This document shows, piece after piece, positions 18,395 to 26,311 of a stretch of 64,000 nt of DNA. A program made the position numbers and the translations under genes. Within the stretch, counting starts at the first letter, position 1; each line of letters starts with the position of its first letter. Source of the DNA: Massilia aurea (GTDB lineage: Bacteria; Pseudomonadota; Gammaproteobacteria; Burkholderiales; Burkholderiaceae_D); contig NZ_JACHBX010000006.1 in assembly GCF_014200505.1 (NCBI RefSeq), positions 279,985 to 343,984 of the forward strand, in the 5' to 3' direction. Under the pieces are notes generated by a model that was not told the DNA's origin, made no database searches, and was given only the letters and a program-made list of their open reading frames with translations.

Positions 18395-18982
18395 TCAGTC
18401 CACTTCGAAATTTTTTATTTCCCGATTAAGTGCACCCTCAATCGACTTGATTTTTGAGAGTTGATATTTTTTTGTCGATTTTGGAATAAAGAGCTTGTCC
18501 GGCCCGTCTGGAAAGTCTTCTCCAGTGGAGGAAAATTGATAGCGCGAAACAGAAATTATCGCTTTCTTCACATCGAGTTCAGCAATGATGAGATAGATTT
18601 CGTTTCCTCGTGCAAAAACTGTTGCATCGCGCAGCGTCGTTTCTCCACGGCTGGCTGAGGTCCATGCTGTTGTAGAATCGACTGCACTTTCTATTATTGG
18701 AACCTGAAGCCAAGTAGGGTCATTCTCTTCCTTAAAATAAAAAGATATGCTGCGGCGATAACTTGTTGTGTCTTGATACGTTCCTGTAACCATAAACAAT
18801 TTTCCGGATTTGGTATCCCAGGTATGCAGTCCCTGTTGCGTCGTAAATACTGGGGCGGTAGCTTTAGTTACGCTTGTTGATGTCGCTGTTGCCTTCGCCG
18901 ATGTGATGCTTATCGCTGCCGCGAAAAAAAAATTAAATAGGAATAAAAGGGAAGGTTGGTTGAAGCAGGGATGAAAAAACAT
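18395..18982 (-). CDS. Secreted protein, distantly related to the gene behind vgrG
   Basis: 195 residues with an N-terminal hydrophobic signal (PSLLFLFNFFFAAAISITSA). The mature part follows the same plan as the 183-residue protein at 26312-26863: an extended strand with FYFKEENDPTWLQVP (compare VYLQPEKNDEPWLHV), a central segment RDATVFARGNEIYLIIAELD (compare QAIAFYRNGNRLYAVQATKI), and a C-terminal Lys/Tyr stretch (TKKYQ... compare TKKQYVN). The plan resembles CarG-like carbapenem-intrinsic-resistance proteins, some of which accompany T6SS effectors; this is a weak resemblance. Likely periplasmic immunity or accessory protein. Confidence 0.5.
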   Translation of the reverse strand: MFFHPCFNQPSLLFLFNFFFAAAISITSAKATATSTSVTKATAPVFTTQQGLHTWDTKSGKLFMVTGTYQDTTSYRRSISFYFKEENDPTWLQVPIIESAVDSTTAWTSASRGETTLRDATVFARGNEIYLIIAELDVKKAIISVSRYQFSSTGEDFPDGPDKLFIPKSTKKYQLSKIKSIEGALNREIKNFEVD

Positions 18983-19143
18983 CGATGTTCCTTTCCATCA
19001 GACATGGTAATGAATTTTGCTCGGAAAGCACGAGACAGGTGGGTCATCGAAACGGAGTTAGCGCAATGGATCTCTTACATATATTGAGGCCAAGCAACGC
19101 GATGTTCATCTTTTTATAGGGATATGTGTATCTAAAAGGCACG

Positions 19144-19599
19144 TTATTTTTCTTCCAGATGATCTATATCCACTGCTTTCGGTTCGACTTGTGACATGAC
19201 TGCGCCTCGTAAAAGGCCTGTTTTTTTTCGAAGCGAGAAAGCGTGTATAACACCAAGTGCTGGAAATTCCAATTCCTCTATATTCGTGTGCCCGACTACT
19301 ACAGGAGTATTGAAATTAATATTTTTTTTGTCGTCTAGAGGTAGGTGCCATTTCCCTCCAAAAGTCTCTATTACAATTTCCCCCAAGTACCTTCCAAAGG
19401 TTACGCTCAATCCGTTTTTTTCCTCTCTACTTGAATTAGTTGTGAGCATTTCAAAGAACTCTTCAAGCTTTTCGAGGGAGCTCATATCGCGCGTGAGAGT
19501 GAAGCCTAGGGACTCTGCCTTTTCCTCCAGCGCCTCTAGTTGATTTTCCATGACGAAAATAAAGCGGTCGAATTGTTCTCGTTCGGCTGCGAAATCCAT
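19144..19599 (-). CDS. Cytoplasmic immunity candidate (151-residue family), copy 2
   Basis: 151 residues, no signal, acidic; paralog of 12390-12845 (shared FGRYLGEIV, GGKWHLPLDD, NTPVVVGHTNIEELEF, SLRKKTGLL). An upstream AGGAGCTTATATGG fits a ribosome binding site for the ATG at 19599. It begins about 54 bp after the stop of a decayed nuclease-like toxin C-terminus (19653 onward), the usual toxin-then-immunity order. I infer it is the cognate immunity protein of that toxin. The gene looks intact although the toxin is broken. Confidence 0.62.
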   Translation of the reverse strand: MDFAAEREQFDRFIFVMENQLEALEEKAESLGFTLTRDMSSLEKLEEFFEMLTTNSSREEKNGLSVTFGRYLGEIVIETFGGKWHLPLDDKKNINFNTPVVVGHTNIEELEFPALGVIHAFSLRKKTGLLRGAVMSQVEPKAVDIDHLEEK

Positions 19600-19652
19600 A
19601 TAAGCTCCTGTTAGTTCCTGAATGGGATTTGTGGCCCTGATTTGAATCTAAT

Positions 19653-20151
19653 TCATGCTTTTACTAGCGCTTCCGAATGTGGCTTAGATGCGCCTTTTTC
19701 AAGGAGGTGTTCTACAAGCCATCCAAGTTTCGTTAGCGCACCATCTTTTTTGATAGCGATAAATTTTCTTTTGTTAGACTAAATGCCGCAGTTTTTAGTT
19801 GACCTGCATACTTATCTTATTTTTTTATGCCGATTTGTCGATTGCTAAATGGGGGTTTTAAGGTTCCTTCCGATGCCTCCATAGATACTCGGTAGTCCAT
19901 CTTTGGTTGCGTCCCATGTTGATAGTTTCGCATAGTTGTATCATATTGTCTGCTCCAGCTATCGTGGTCTTTTTTCACCTCGGCGCTGATATTTTTCCCA
20001 TCGATCTAATTTTTGCTCGGGTGTTCCCGGTGTTAAATTTTTGGGCTTTAGAGGCAGACCACAGTTCTCGTAATCTCGATCTTTCTTCGCTGACTGTTTT
20101 CCCAGCTTTATAGCCGAATTTCTTGGTAGACCTGTCTCCAACACCGCACCT
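19653..20151 (-). pseudogene. Nuclease-like toxin C-terminal domain, frameshifted
   Basis: Read on the minus strand in three frames: GAVLETGLPRNSAIKLGKQS and GLPLKPKNLTPGTPEQKLDR, then a shift to DSWSRQYDTTMRNYQHG and GTLKPPFSNRQIG, a shift to YAGQLKTAAFSLTKENL, and finally IKKDGALTKLGWLVEHLLEK ending at TGA 19653-19655. The order NRQ..., GQLKT..SLT, KKDG..., GWLVEH resembles polymorphic-toxin C-termini of the restriction-endonuclease type, where (E/Q)xK supplies a catalytic Lys. Assignment to a nuclease is inference. At least two frameshifts inactivate it. Its 5' edge is fused to a vgrG piece at ~20151. Confidence 0.6.
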
Positions 20152-20478
20152 GCGGATCGTCGGCCAGCAGTTCGCCGATCAGGTCGCGCGTATCCTTGTC
20201 CTGGAAGATATAGCTGTCGCGCCGCAGCCCGAGCAGAGCCAGCGCCGGTTGCAGATGCAGGCGATAGCGCGCCAGGCCGCCATTGGCACCGAGCCAGACG
20301 GCGTCGGTGCGCAGGCCGTGCCAGGCCCGGCGGCTGCCGTCGGGTTGCAGCAAGGCAATCGTCAGCTCTTCACCGATAAAGTCGGCCAGATTCAGATCGG
20401 TCGACGTCGATAATGCATCGACGTCAAAACTGAACAGTTCGTGGACCGCCTCGCGCCCCGTGAATCGCTCGGCCACCG
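20152..20478 (-). pseudogene. vgrG N-terminal fragment inside the toxin mosaic
   Basis: Encodes AERFTGREAVHELFSFDVDA through LIGELLADDPQVR, close to VgrG residues ~44-155 of the intact copy, in one open frame with few differences. Both edges are abrupt: upstream it is joined in frame to a toxin pre-domain (…GDYWGAALSTV|AERF), downstream it leaves vgrG homology just after PQVR and enters the toxin C-terminus. It therefore replaces, or interrupts, the middle of the toxin gene. Confidence 0.8.
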
Positions 20479-20708
20479 TGCTAAGCGCCGCACCCCAATA
20501 GTCACCCCGTGCAATCGGGATGCCGGCGCCAACAATGTCCGAGGCCGTGCTCGGATCGATGATGCCAGCGACATCCGCAGCAGCACCTACCATTTCCAGT
20601 TTGAGGTCCTTGTCGGCCGTTGCGAGCGCCGTCGTGGCGTCGGTCAGTTTTTTGCCAATACTTGTCAGATCCGTTATGCCAGCCTGCTTTTTTGCGCAGC
20701 GGGTAACT
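20479..20708 (-). pseudogene. Toxin pre-domain fragment
   Basis: Open frame reading CAKKQAGITDLTSIGKKL, ATADKDLKLEMVGAAADVAG and IIDPSTASDIVGAGIPIARG, then GDYWGAALS. The glycine/alanine-rich membrane-like segment followed by D-[YF]-xGA is typical of the region preceding the toxic domain in large polymorphic (PAAR/Rhs-type) effectors. It is probably the native N-terminal neighbour of the toxin C-terminus at 19653-20151, now separated by a vgrG fragment. A decayed second copy is at 11130-11290. Confidence 0.6.
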
Positions 20709-20714
20709 CAAAGA

Positions 20715-20967
20715 GCGCGTCCATGCGCTTGTTTGTGGGCGTCAGCCCCGGCTTTGTTGTCATGACGCCGCTTGGCGCTGCCGGCATAAATCGAACGCGA
20801 CGGCATCTCGCCGATATCCAGGCTGGTCAACTGCTCGGCTGCGGGCGCCATCAGCTGCGCCGGATCCCAGCTGCTGATGGAAACGGCATTTGCCGCTACG
20901 CGCCGCAGGGCAGCCAACCGGTCGATCGCGTCATCGGTATCGCTGGTGCGCACGGCATGAAAGCGCA
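20715..20967 (-). pseudogene. vgrG middle fragment inside the mosaic
   Basis: Encodes RFHAVRTSDTDDAIDRLAAL, VSISSWDPAQLMAPAAEQLT and SLDIGEMPS, matching the intact VgrG around residues 230-310, with several substitutions (for example SIYAGSAKRRHDNKAGADAH against SIYDGSAERRHDNKAFADAH). Its 5' edge is fused in frame to an immunity-type lipoprotein (…EVTVPY|LRFHAV); the shared bases GAAAGCGCA lie at the joint. The frame ends at 20708. Confidence 0.8.
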
Positions 20968-21390
20968 GGTATGGTACGGTGACCTCTCTAGTCCCGTCTT
21001 TGTTCAGGTCGGTGAATGTGACATTGGGCATGAAGAAATCGCCATCGACGTCCAAACCTGGGCAGTCGCTTACGTCGCGAATTACCCATTCTTCTTTCCA
21101 TTGAGCCTTTGTTACACGCAGGTAGTATGCGGCAACCAAATCAATACGCTCGATCCGACCGGACTGCGGGGCAACTAGTGAAGAGCTCGCCTTGCGAGTA
21201 AGCACCAAGATATGCTCGCCATTGCGGTCGGAAATTTGGTGGGCACCGGCCAGGACTCCATTTGTCCGGATATTCTCAGCGGCTAACCGTTTCGCATGGA
21301 CGGTCGAGGGCTTGCTCACAACATGCTCGGCCTTACATGCTTGGATGGCGGGAGCAAGCAGGATGCAAATTCCCAATCCAGTACTGATGC
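20968..21390 (-). pseudogene. Truncated immunity-type lipoprotein (M949_RS01915-like)
   Basis: Reads KQSISTGLGICILLAPAIQA then Cys, a lipoprotein-type signal whose initiator ATG appears lost (GTC TGG where an ATG is expected). The mature part has LVAAYYLRVTKAQWKEEWVI, RDVSDCPGLDVDGDF and TFTDLNKDGTREVTVPY. The Cys-Asp-Asp...DLN-x-DG-x-xEV block resembles the M949_RS01915 family of small secreted proteins seen beside T6SS effectors. The C-terminal end is missing: the frame runs directly into vgrG sequence. Could still be translated as a chimera from a TTG at 21376, but I regard it as broken. Confidence 0.55.
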
Positions 21391-21394
21391 TCTG

Positions 21395-21487
21395 CTTCCA
21401 GACGAGCGCCTGCAGGTGCGCGCTGCCGCGTTCGCGCAGGTCTTTGAGACAGATGAAGAAATTTTCGCCGGCCAGTTGGTCGCTTTC
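21395..21487 (-). pseudogene. tssL fragment, ~90 bp
   Basis: Encodes DQLAGENFFICLKDLRERGS then AHLQAL, matching DQLAGENFFIRLEGLRARGSAHLQAL of the tssL gene at 30015-30794. The DNA is also very similar. It is joined in frame to the lipoprotein fragment that follows at the shared bases GCGCTCG. Its upstream edge lies just after the stop of the interrupted lipoprotein gene at 21493. So a structural T6SS gene, not only vgrG, has contributed a patch to this mosaic. Confidence 0.75.
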
Positions 21488-21492
21488 CGTGG

Positions 21493-22350
21493 CTATTCGG
21501 TAAGGTTAGGAATCGGAGGATCTTGATAGGTTTCATCGATTTTTATGCCTCGTGCACGCAACTCTGATTCTTTTTTTGTACGCATTGCAGGCAAATATTC
21601 CAAATGTGATAGCAATGCGCTTTTCCACTGCGCTTTCTGCTTCGGTGTTATATAACTACGGTAGTGTTCATTTTCGCTCTCAATCGTGTACGAGATAAGA
21701 TATGAGCCTGGTCTTTGCGGATCGAGTAATGTCGGTTCGCGAGTGAATGAGATAGTTAGGTATACGTGATTTGCGTAGAAATGCCATGGCCTATTGCTAG
21801 GTATATTCATCCACTCGGCAAACGTCGGTTCATAGTCTGCGTCCATACTGCTTACGGGAGATTCGGACAAGACGAAATCCAACATCGCCTTCCCGCGCAA
21901 TCGTGGATCTCCCTCATTAATGAAAATATTCCAGCCGGTTTTTCGAACATTCTTCAGGATTAATATAAATTCCTTTCGAGCTTGGTCGTGGTCTATTAGG
22001 TCTGTTGGTGTGAGGCCAGAATTTATATGAAATTTTGTCAATCCTTCTTCAGACGGGGATGAATTATTCATAGCTGTTATACTAATTACATTGCCTACAG
22101 ACAGCGTATTATCCTTGTGCTCAAAGATGGCAGTGCCTGATTTTTTTTGGTCCCAACGCGCCGTATAATATTTTACTCCGGGAGGTCAATTCACAATTTT
22201 GATTAGATCTTTGTTTCTTTCAACGTATTCGGTCGCAGCTTCGTTAATTTTTAAAATAACTTTTGAATCCATAGTTACCGCTTCCTCATTTGATTCTCGG
22301 CAGCCTGATAACAATACTAGTGCCGCTGTTATTAATAGGATATTTTTCAT
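21493..22350 (-). pseudogene. Immunity-like lipoprotein interrupted by one TGA
   Basis: From the ATG at 22348-22350: MKNILLITAALVLLSGC, lipobox LSGC, then open to a TGA at 22186-22188, then open again to 21493. At the TGA the relative at 11334-12191 has Arg (IKVLTRPPGV against IKIVN-stop-PPGV), consistent with a CGA-to-TGA or AGA-to-TGA change. All other family motifs are kept (ARKEFILILKNVRKTGW, DPRLRGKAMLDFVLSES, FTREPTLLDP, IKIDETYQDP). Length is 858 nt, the same as that relative. Probably a young pseudogene. Confidence 0.7.
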
Positions 22351-22356
22351 GCTGCG

Positions 22357-23920
22357 TTAAATCGGTTGATAATATCGGTAAGGATATGGTTCATACGAGG
22401 AATCGACCCATCCTGAAATAGTTTTGAGTTGATTTTCCATATAGTACTTTTTATTTTGCATAAGATCGTGAAACTGAATGGCCGCAGTATTGATCCAGTC
22501 CATCCGGCTTGTATAACTTTCAAGAATTGTCGTATTTTTTGCTATAGATTTGAGTTCCGCCTCCTTTGTATCACAAGCGCTATTAAACACCAATTCCAAA
22601 TCTGGACTTGCCCAATTCGCATACCAAGCACGTTGGCGACCAACCCATGCAGAAAAATCTGGATCGTCGTAAATCAGCGGCTGGAGAATTACACCTTGCT
22701 TATGTTGTGCGATATCAAGCAGATGTAGCAACTGTTGCGCTGCACCGGCATGATTGATCCCGGTGTCGACGCCAGCCGAGAAGGGCGGTGTATCCGATCC
22801 GGTATACAACTGCGCGACAATCAGCGGCCGGTCCATGTCGCCTTCAATGAAATCGACCAGCACTTCGGTACCGATGCGCGGCGTGAACTGCGATCCCCAG
22901 TTCGGTCCGGCCAGCGCCTCGGCCACGCGCACACAGGTACCGGATACATCGTTGCCCGGCGCATTGCCGTTCTCGTCCGTGTCATGCGTCAACCCGCCCG
23001 AGATGGCACCGACCCCGCGCTGCCAGGCAAACTGAATGCGCACCTGGTGCTCGCGCGTGGTCGTATTGATCGTCTCAGGCAACCCGACCACGATGGCCGT
23101 CTGCGGCCCGAGCGACGCCCCCGCAAAGCGCGCAGCCGCCGCGCGCGGCACGATCGCAACCGCTTCGCGCACGCAGCCAAAGCGATTACGGTAGGTGCCG
23201 GGTTCGAGCGCCTCATCGGAAAACTGCAGCAGGGTTGCCGCGCCGGCTTCGGCCAGCCCGGTCAGGCGCGACAGGGCCTCACCCAGTGCCGGCTCGAGAT
23301 TATTGCGCGCCTCGTGCTTGACCCACAGTGTCTTGAAGCTGTTGTCGCCGTCCGCATAGCCGTCGTGCTGGGTCAATGTAAAACCGTGTCCGGCCGCCAT
23401 GCGGCGTACGGCGCCGGCGCCTTCGAACTGTTTGTTGTCCAGCTCCAGCGCCTGCAGCATGACGCGGCTGTGGGCGTCGGCGAAGGCCTTGTTGTCATGA
23501 CGGCGCTCGGCGCTGCCGTCATAAATGGACAGCGACGGCATCTCGCCGATATCCAGGCTGGTCAGCAGATCGGCCGCGGGTGCCATCAGCTGCGCCGGAT
23601 CCCAGCTGCTGATGGAGACGGCGTTGGCCGCCACGCGTCGCTGCGCGGCGGACCGGTCGATCGCGTCATCGGTGTCGCTGGCGCGCACGCCATGAAAGCG
23701 CAACGTGTCGCCGCCCGGCGTAGCGGGCAGGGCGGCTTGGCTGTCGAAGAACACGATGCGGTGCCGCGCTTGCGCCGCGCCGCCCTCGGCCGGTTCGTCA
23801 CCTTCCTGATCATGCTCGAAACGCCAGCTGAGACCCTCGGCCGCCAGTACGCGCTGCAGAAATTCCAGGTCGCTTTCGCGGTATTGGGTCCAGATCGCTG
23901 CACGGCCAATACGTTTAACT
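22357..23920 (-). pseudogene. Truncated vgrG fused in frame to a foreign C-terminal domain
   Basis: From about 23915 (AIWTQYRESDLEFLQRVL) to about 22743 (GVDTGINHAG) this is nearly identical to the intact vgrG, spanning the gp27/gp44-like part and the gp5 OB-fold. The first ~165 VgrG residues and everything after NHAG are missing. At NHAG the frame passes without a stop into about 125 foreign residues (AAQQLLHLLDIAQHKQGVIL, PDFSAWVGRQRAWYANWASP, Tyr-rich end). The foreign part is AT-rich and unrecognised, possibly the tail of an effector. No start codon or signal fits the 5' end, so I call it a pseudogene, but an internal start could express a chimera. Confidence 0.75.
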
Positions 23921-24012
23921 CATCAAATAAGTCAGTTACACCGGCCTCCAGAGTATGAGAAGTCGAGATTCTCAGCTGTTTCCATGATCGTGACCACTTC
24001 TGAAATAGCAAG

Positions 24013-24618
24013 CTAATCTGCAAAAACAGGCTCTGATATCACAATTTTTTGCTTTCCCTGCTGGAATGTAAATATCATACGGTCCGATTTTTCATCATAT
24101 CGCGTATGCAGGGTTGTTTGATTGGGAGGATTGCCTATTGTCGCTGGAATTTGTTCGGTAGAAAATGCTTCAGCAACAACTGGCGCACTAAATGGCGACC
24201 CGTCTGCCGGGTTAGCGGTTTTTCGGGACATGGCTAGCATTAGCGACGTCCATTTCGACTTATCGCTTAGCGGTTGGGCTGCGTATAGATAAGCATATCC
24301 TCTGATATTTCCCATATGGGATCCAAATTCTTCATCTTGACCGTATTTTTTTATTTCTTGCTTAAGATCTAGAGGTGATATGTCTTTCACTTGGTAACAA
24401 CATACCGAGACGTACGGCTTATCAGTTCCCACCATTCCAGTAAATACGGTCGGTTCATTAAGTTTTTTATTAGAAAAGATATAGATTGGACGTGCTATCA
24501 CTTTGTATTCTTTTCCCATTACTGGAATTTGTTCCAACAAGCCCACAGCCGGGACGTCCGATGCAGAGCAGCTAACCGAAAGTATTGAAAAAAAAGCGAT
24601 AGTGAAAATATTCTTCAT
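24013..24618 (-). CDS. Probable periplasmic immunity protein for the upstream peptidoglycan effector
   Basis: 201 residues with a signal peptide (MKNIFTIAFFSILSVSCSAS). Mature motifs: AVGLLEQIPVMGKEYKVIAR, VCCYQVKDISPLDLKQEIK, MGNIRGYAYLYAAQPLSDKS and TLHTRYDEKSDRMIFTFQQG. Four Cys residues could form disulfides in the periplasm. It starts 6 bp after the stop of the LysM/M15 effector gene, so the two are cotranscribed. Effector-immunity adjacency and periplasmic targeting make it the best immunity candidate, since the effector should act on peptidoglycan. Paralogs: 1335-1940 (intact) and 14872-15112 (decayed). No named domain recognised. Confidence 0.65.
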   Translation of the reverse strand: MKNIFTIAFFSILSVSCSASDVPAVGLLEQIPVMGKEYKVIARPIYIFSNKKLNEPTVFTGMVGTDKPYVSVCCYQVKDISPLDLKQEIKKYGQDEEFGSHMGNIRGYAYLYAAQPLSDKSKWTSLMLAMSRKTANPADGSPFSAPVVAEAFSTEQIPATIGNPPNQTTLHTRYDEKSDRMIFTFQQGKQKIVISEPVFAD

Positions 24619-24624
24619 ATATTG

Positions 24625-26301
24625 TTACCTACCATTAATTGACCAGTGCATATTTTCTTTAGGAAAGTAAATAACTCCGTATGTTCTGCCTATAGCGGCA
24701 AGGTCTGAGAACGCACCGATTTTTATAATTTCCCCTTGCGCATTTTTCACCGATTTTCCGATATAGTTAGTCAAAGTCATGTCGATTGCATCTCCCTGCG
24801 TATGGTTCGACCTTCCAGGCCGTGCAACTTTCTGTTTCGCAGAGTTCCATCTAATACCATAGCCTGCACACATCTGCTGCGCGGCGGTTTTCGCTTTTGC
24901 GTAGTCAGGATTGCCATTTTTATCACGATGCAGCCAGTCGATATCTACACCGGGGAATGGATCCGCTTGTTCAGGTGGCGTGCCTTTTGCGATCTTAAAT
25001 GCCCAATACATGAGATATGCCCGTTTGACTGGACGCAGTATCGAACTGATTCTGATGCCAATATTGGCTTCCTTCAAGGCGGCGACGAACTGCACTACTT
25101 TGGGTTTAAAGTCGGTACTGAGAGCATTTAAAGTATTGTCCCCCATAAAGCGCTTGCACCAATGTGACCCGCTTGCTTCCTTATTGGAGGTGCTTACTAC
25201 TGTGATGGGATGATTTTTGTCTGTGCGCTGTTGATCTATGCTAACCGCTGCTGGTTTTGGGTGCTGAGTCGTTAATGCTGGGGGAACCCTTCCTGATGAT
25301 TTTTGCGCATGGCGTGGTGGCAGAGGAGGAGGGGTTGGCGATTTCGTGACGAGAGCAGGCGGTTTAGTTGCACCATGCAGTGATGCGATGGCTTGCTTTG
25401 CTGGCACTCGCAAATGTTGGCGTTCGAAAATCTTGTTAGCGTCTTTGATCCGATTAGCTGCGACCAATGCTTCGATAGTGATGCCGTGATGACTAGCGAT
25501 TGTTCCAAGCGTTTCCCCGCTTTTGACAATGTGGATTTTCTGCGCCGGTTTGTTTTCGCTTTGATGCACGTCAGCATTGCCACTGGCAGCAAAATACGGT
25601 GCAATAAATGTGAAGATACTACCTTTAGCCGAATCAGATATGTCACCAATTTTTTCATGTAAATCGCTAAAAATAAGTGAGATCCTATCGGCGAATAGGT
25701 TGGGATAAATCGGCGGCAAGATGCCACTAGCATCACTCTGCATCGTTACTGGCTTGGATGCGCCTTCGATTTTAACCGCTTGTGAGGCCATTGGTTGCTT
25801 GAGCTTATCCTGGATCGTTACAGACTTCGGTTTGCCTAAGGGAATGATTTTTCCAGGTATCCACCCCTCATGCTTAGCCATAGCATTGGACAATCTTTTA
25901 AATTGCGCTTCATCGAGATCATTCAAAACAGTATTACTTTCAACACCAGTAGAAGTGGCAACTGTGTCGATATAGCCATCGGTGTCATTTTCGTTCCGAG
26001 GGGCATAACGTTCGATCATCTGTGCAATCGTTCTATCGCCATATACTTCCTTGAGAAGTCTAATGCGCTCGGCGTCACCAGTAGCACGGTCCGGAAAGAT
26101 AAGGAAGAGGCTTTTTACATTCGACGTGCGTTGCGCTAGGCCGATACTTGTGCTGATGATTCGTTTGCCTGGCCGTGCCAGGTTGCCAGGATTGTTGGTG
26201 CGCCATGCAAATGATCCGCCAATATATAGCGTCTCTTCACCATTCTCTTCAAAATAATGAACTGTTTTTTCAGGTCGGTAATACGTCGCTCTTACGAACA
26301 T
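24625..26301 (-). CDS. T6SS peptidoglycan effector: P5-like, LysM, M15 peptidase
   Basis: 558 residues, no Sec signal, as expected for T6SS cargo. Residues ~1-150 resemble phage structural protein P5-type lytic domains (RTNNPGNLARPGKR, FLIFPDRATGDAERIRLL, ERYAPRNENDTDGYIDTV). A hydrophobic segment follows near residues 230-240. A LysM domain lies at ~254-300 (KIHIVKSGETLGTIASHHGI ... QHLRVP), then a Pro-rich linker. The C-terminus (~380-558) looks like an M15/VanY-type peptidase, with SNHTQGDAIDMTL and MHWSI supplying the zinc-binding His/Asp/His set. Expected action: cutting peptidoglycan peptides, and perhaps glycan, in a rival's periplasm. It lies in the vgrG transcript, two genes downstream of the spike, which suggests delivery by that VgrG. 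Confidence 0.8.
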   Translation of the reverse strand: MFVRATYYRPEKTVHYFEENGEETLYIGGSFAWRTNNPGNLARPGKRIISTSIGLAQRTSNVKSLFLIFPDRATGDAERIRLLKEVYGDRTIAQMIERYAPRNENDTDGYIDTVATSTGVESNTVLNDLDEAQFKRLSNAMAKHEGWIPGKIIPLGKPKSVTIQDKLKQPMASQAVKIEGASKPVTMQSDASGILPPIYPNLFADRISLIFSDLHEKIGDISDSAKGSIFTFIAPYFAASGNADVHQSENKPAQKIHIVKSGETLGTIASHHGITIEALVAANRIKDANKIFERQHLRVPAKQAIASLHGATKPPALVTKSPTPPPLPPRHAQKSSGRVPPALTTQHPKPAAVSIDQQRTDKNHPITVVSTSNKEASGSHWCKRFMGDNTLNALSTDFKPKVVQFVAALKEANIGIRISSILRPVKRAYLMYWAFKIAKGTPPEQADPFPGVDIDWLHRDKNGNPDYAKAKTAAQQMCAGYGIRWNSAKQKVARPGRSNHTQGDAIDMTLTNYIGKSVKNAQGEIIKIGAFSDLAAIGRTYGVIYFPKENMHWSINGR

Positions 26302-26311
26302 AGGTCACTCG

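Noticed and set aside
1335..24618. Insertion sequence or prophage as the cause of the mosaic
   Set aside because: No transposase, integrase, terminal inverted repeats with target duplication, or tRNA attachment site was seen in the island.
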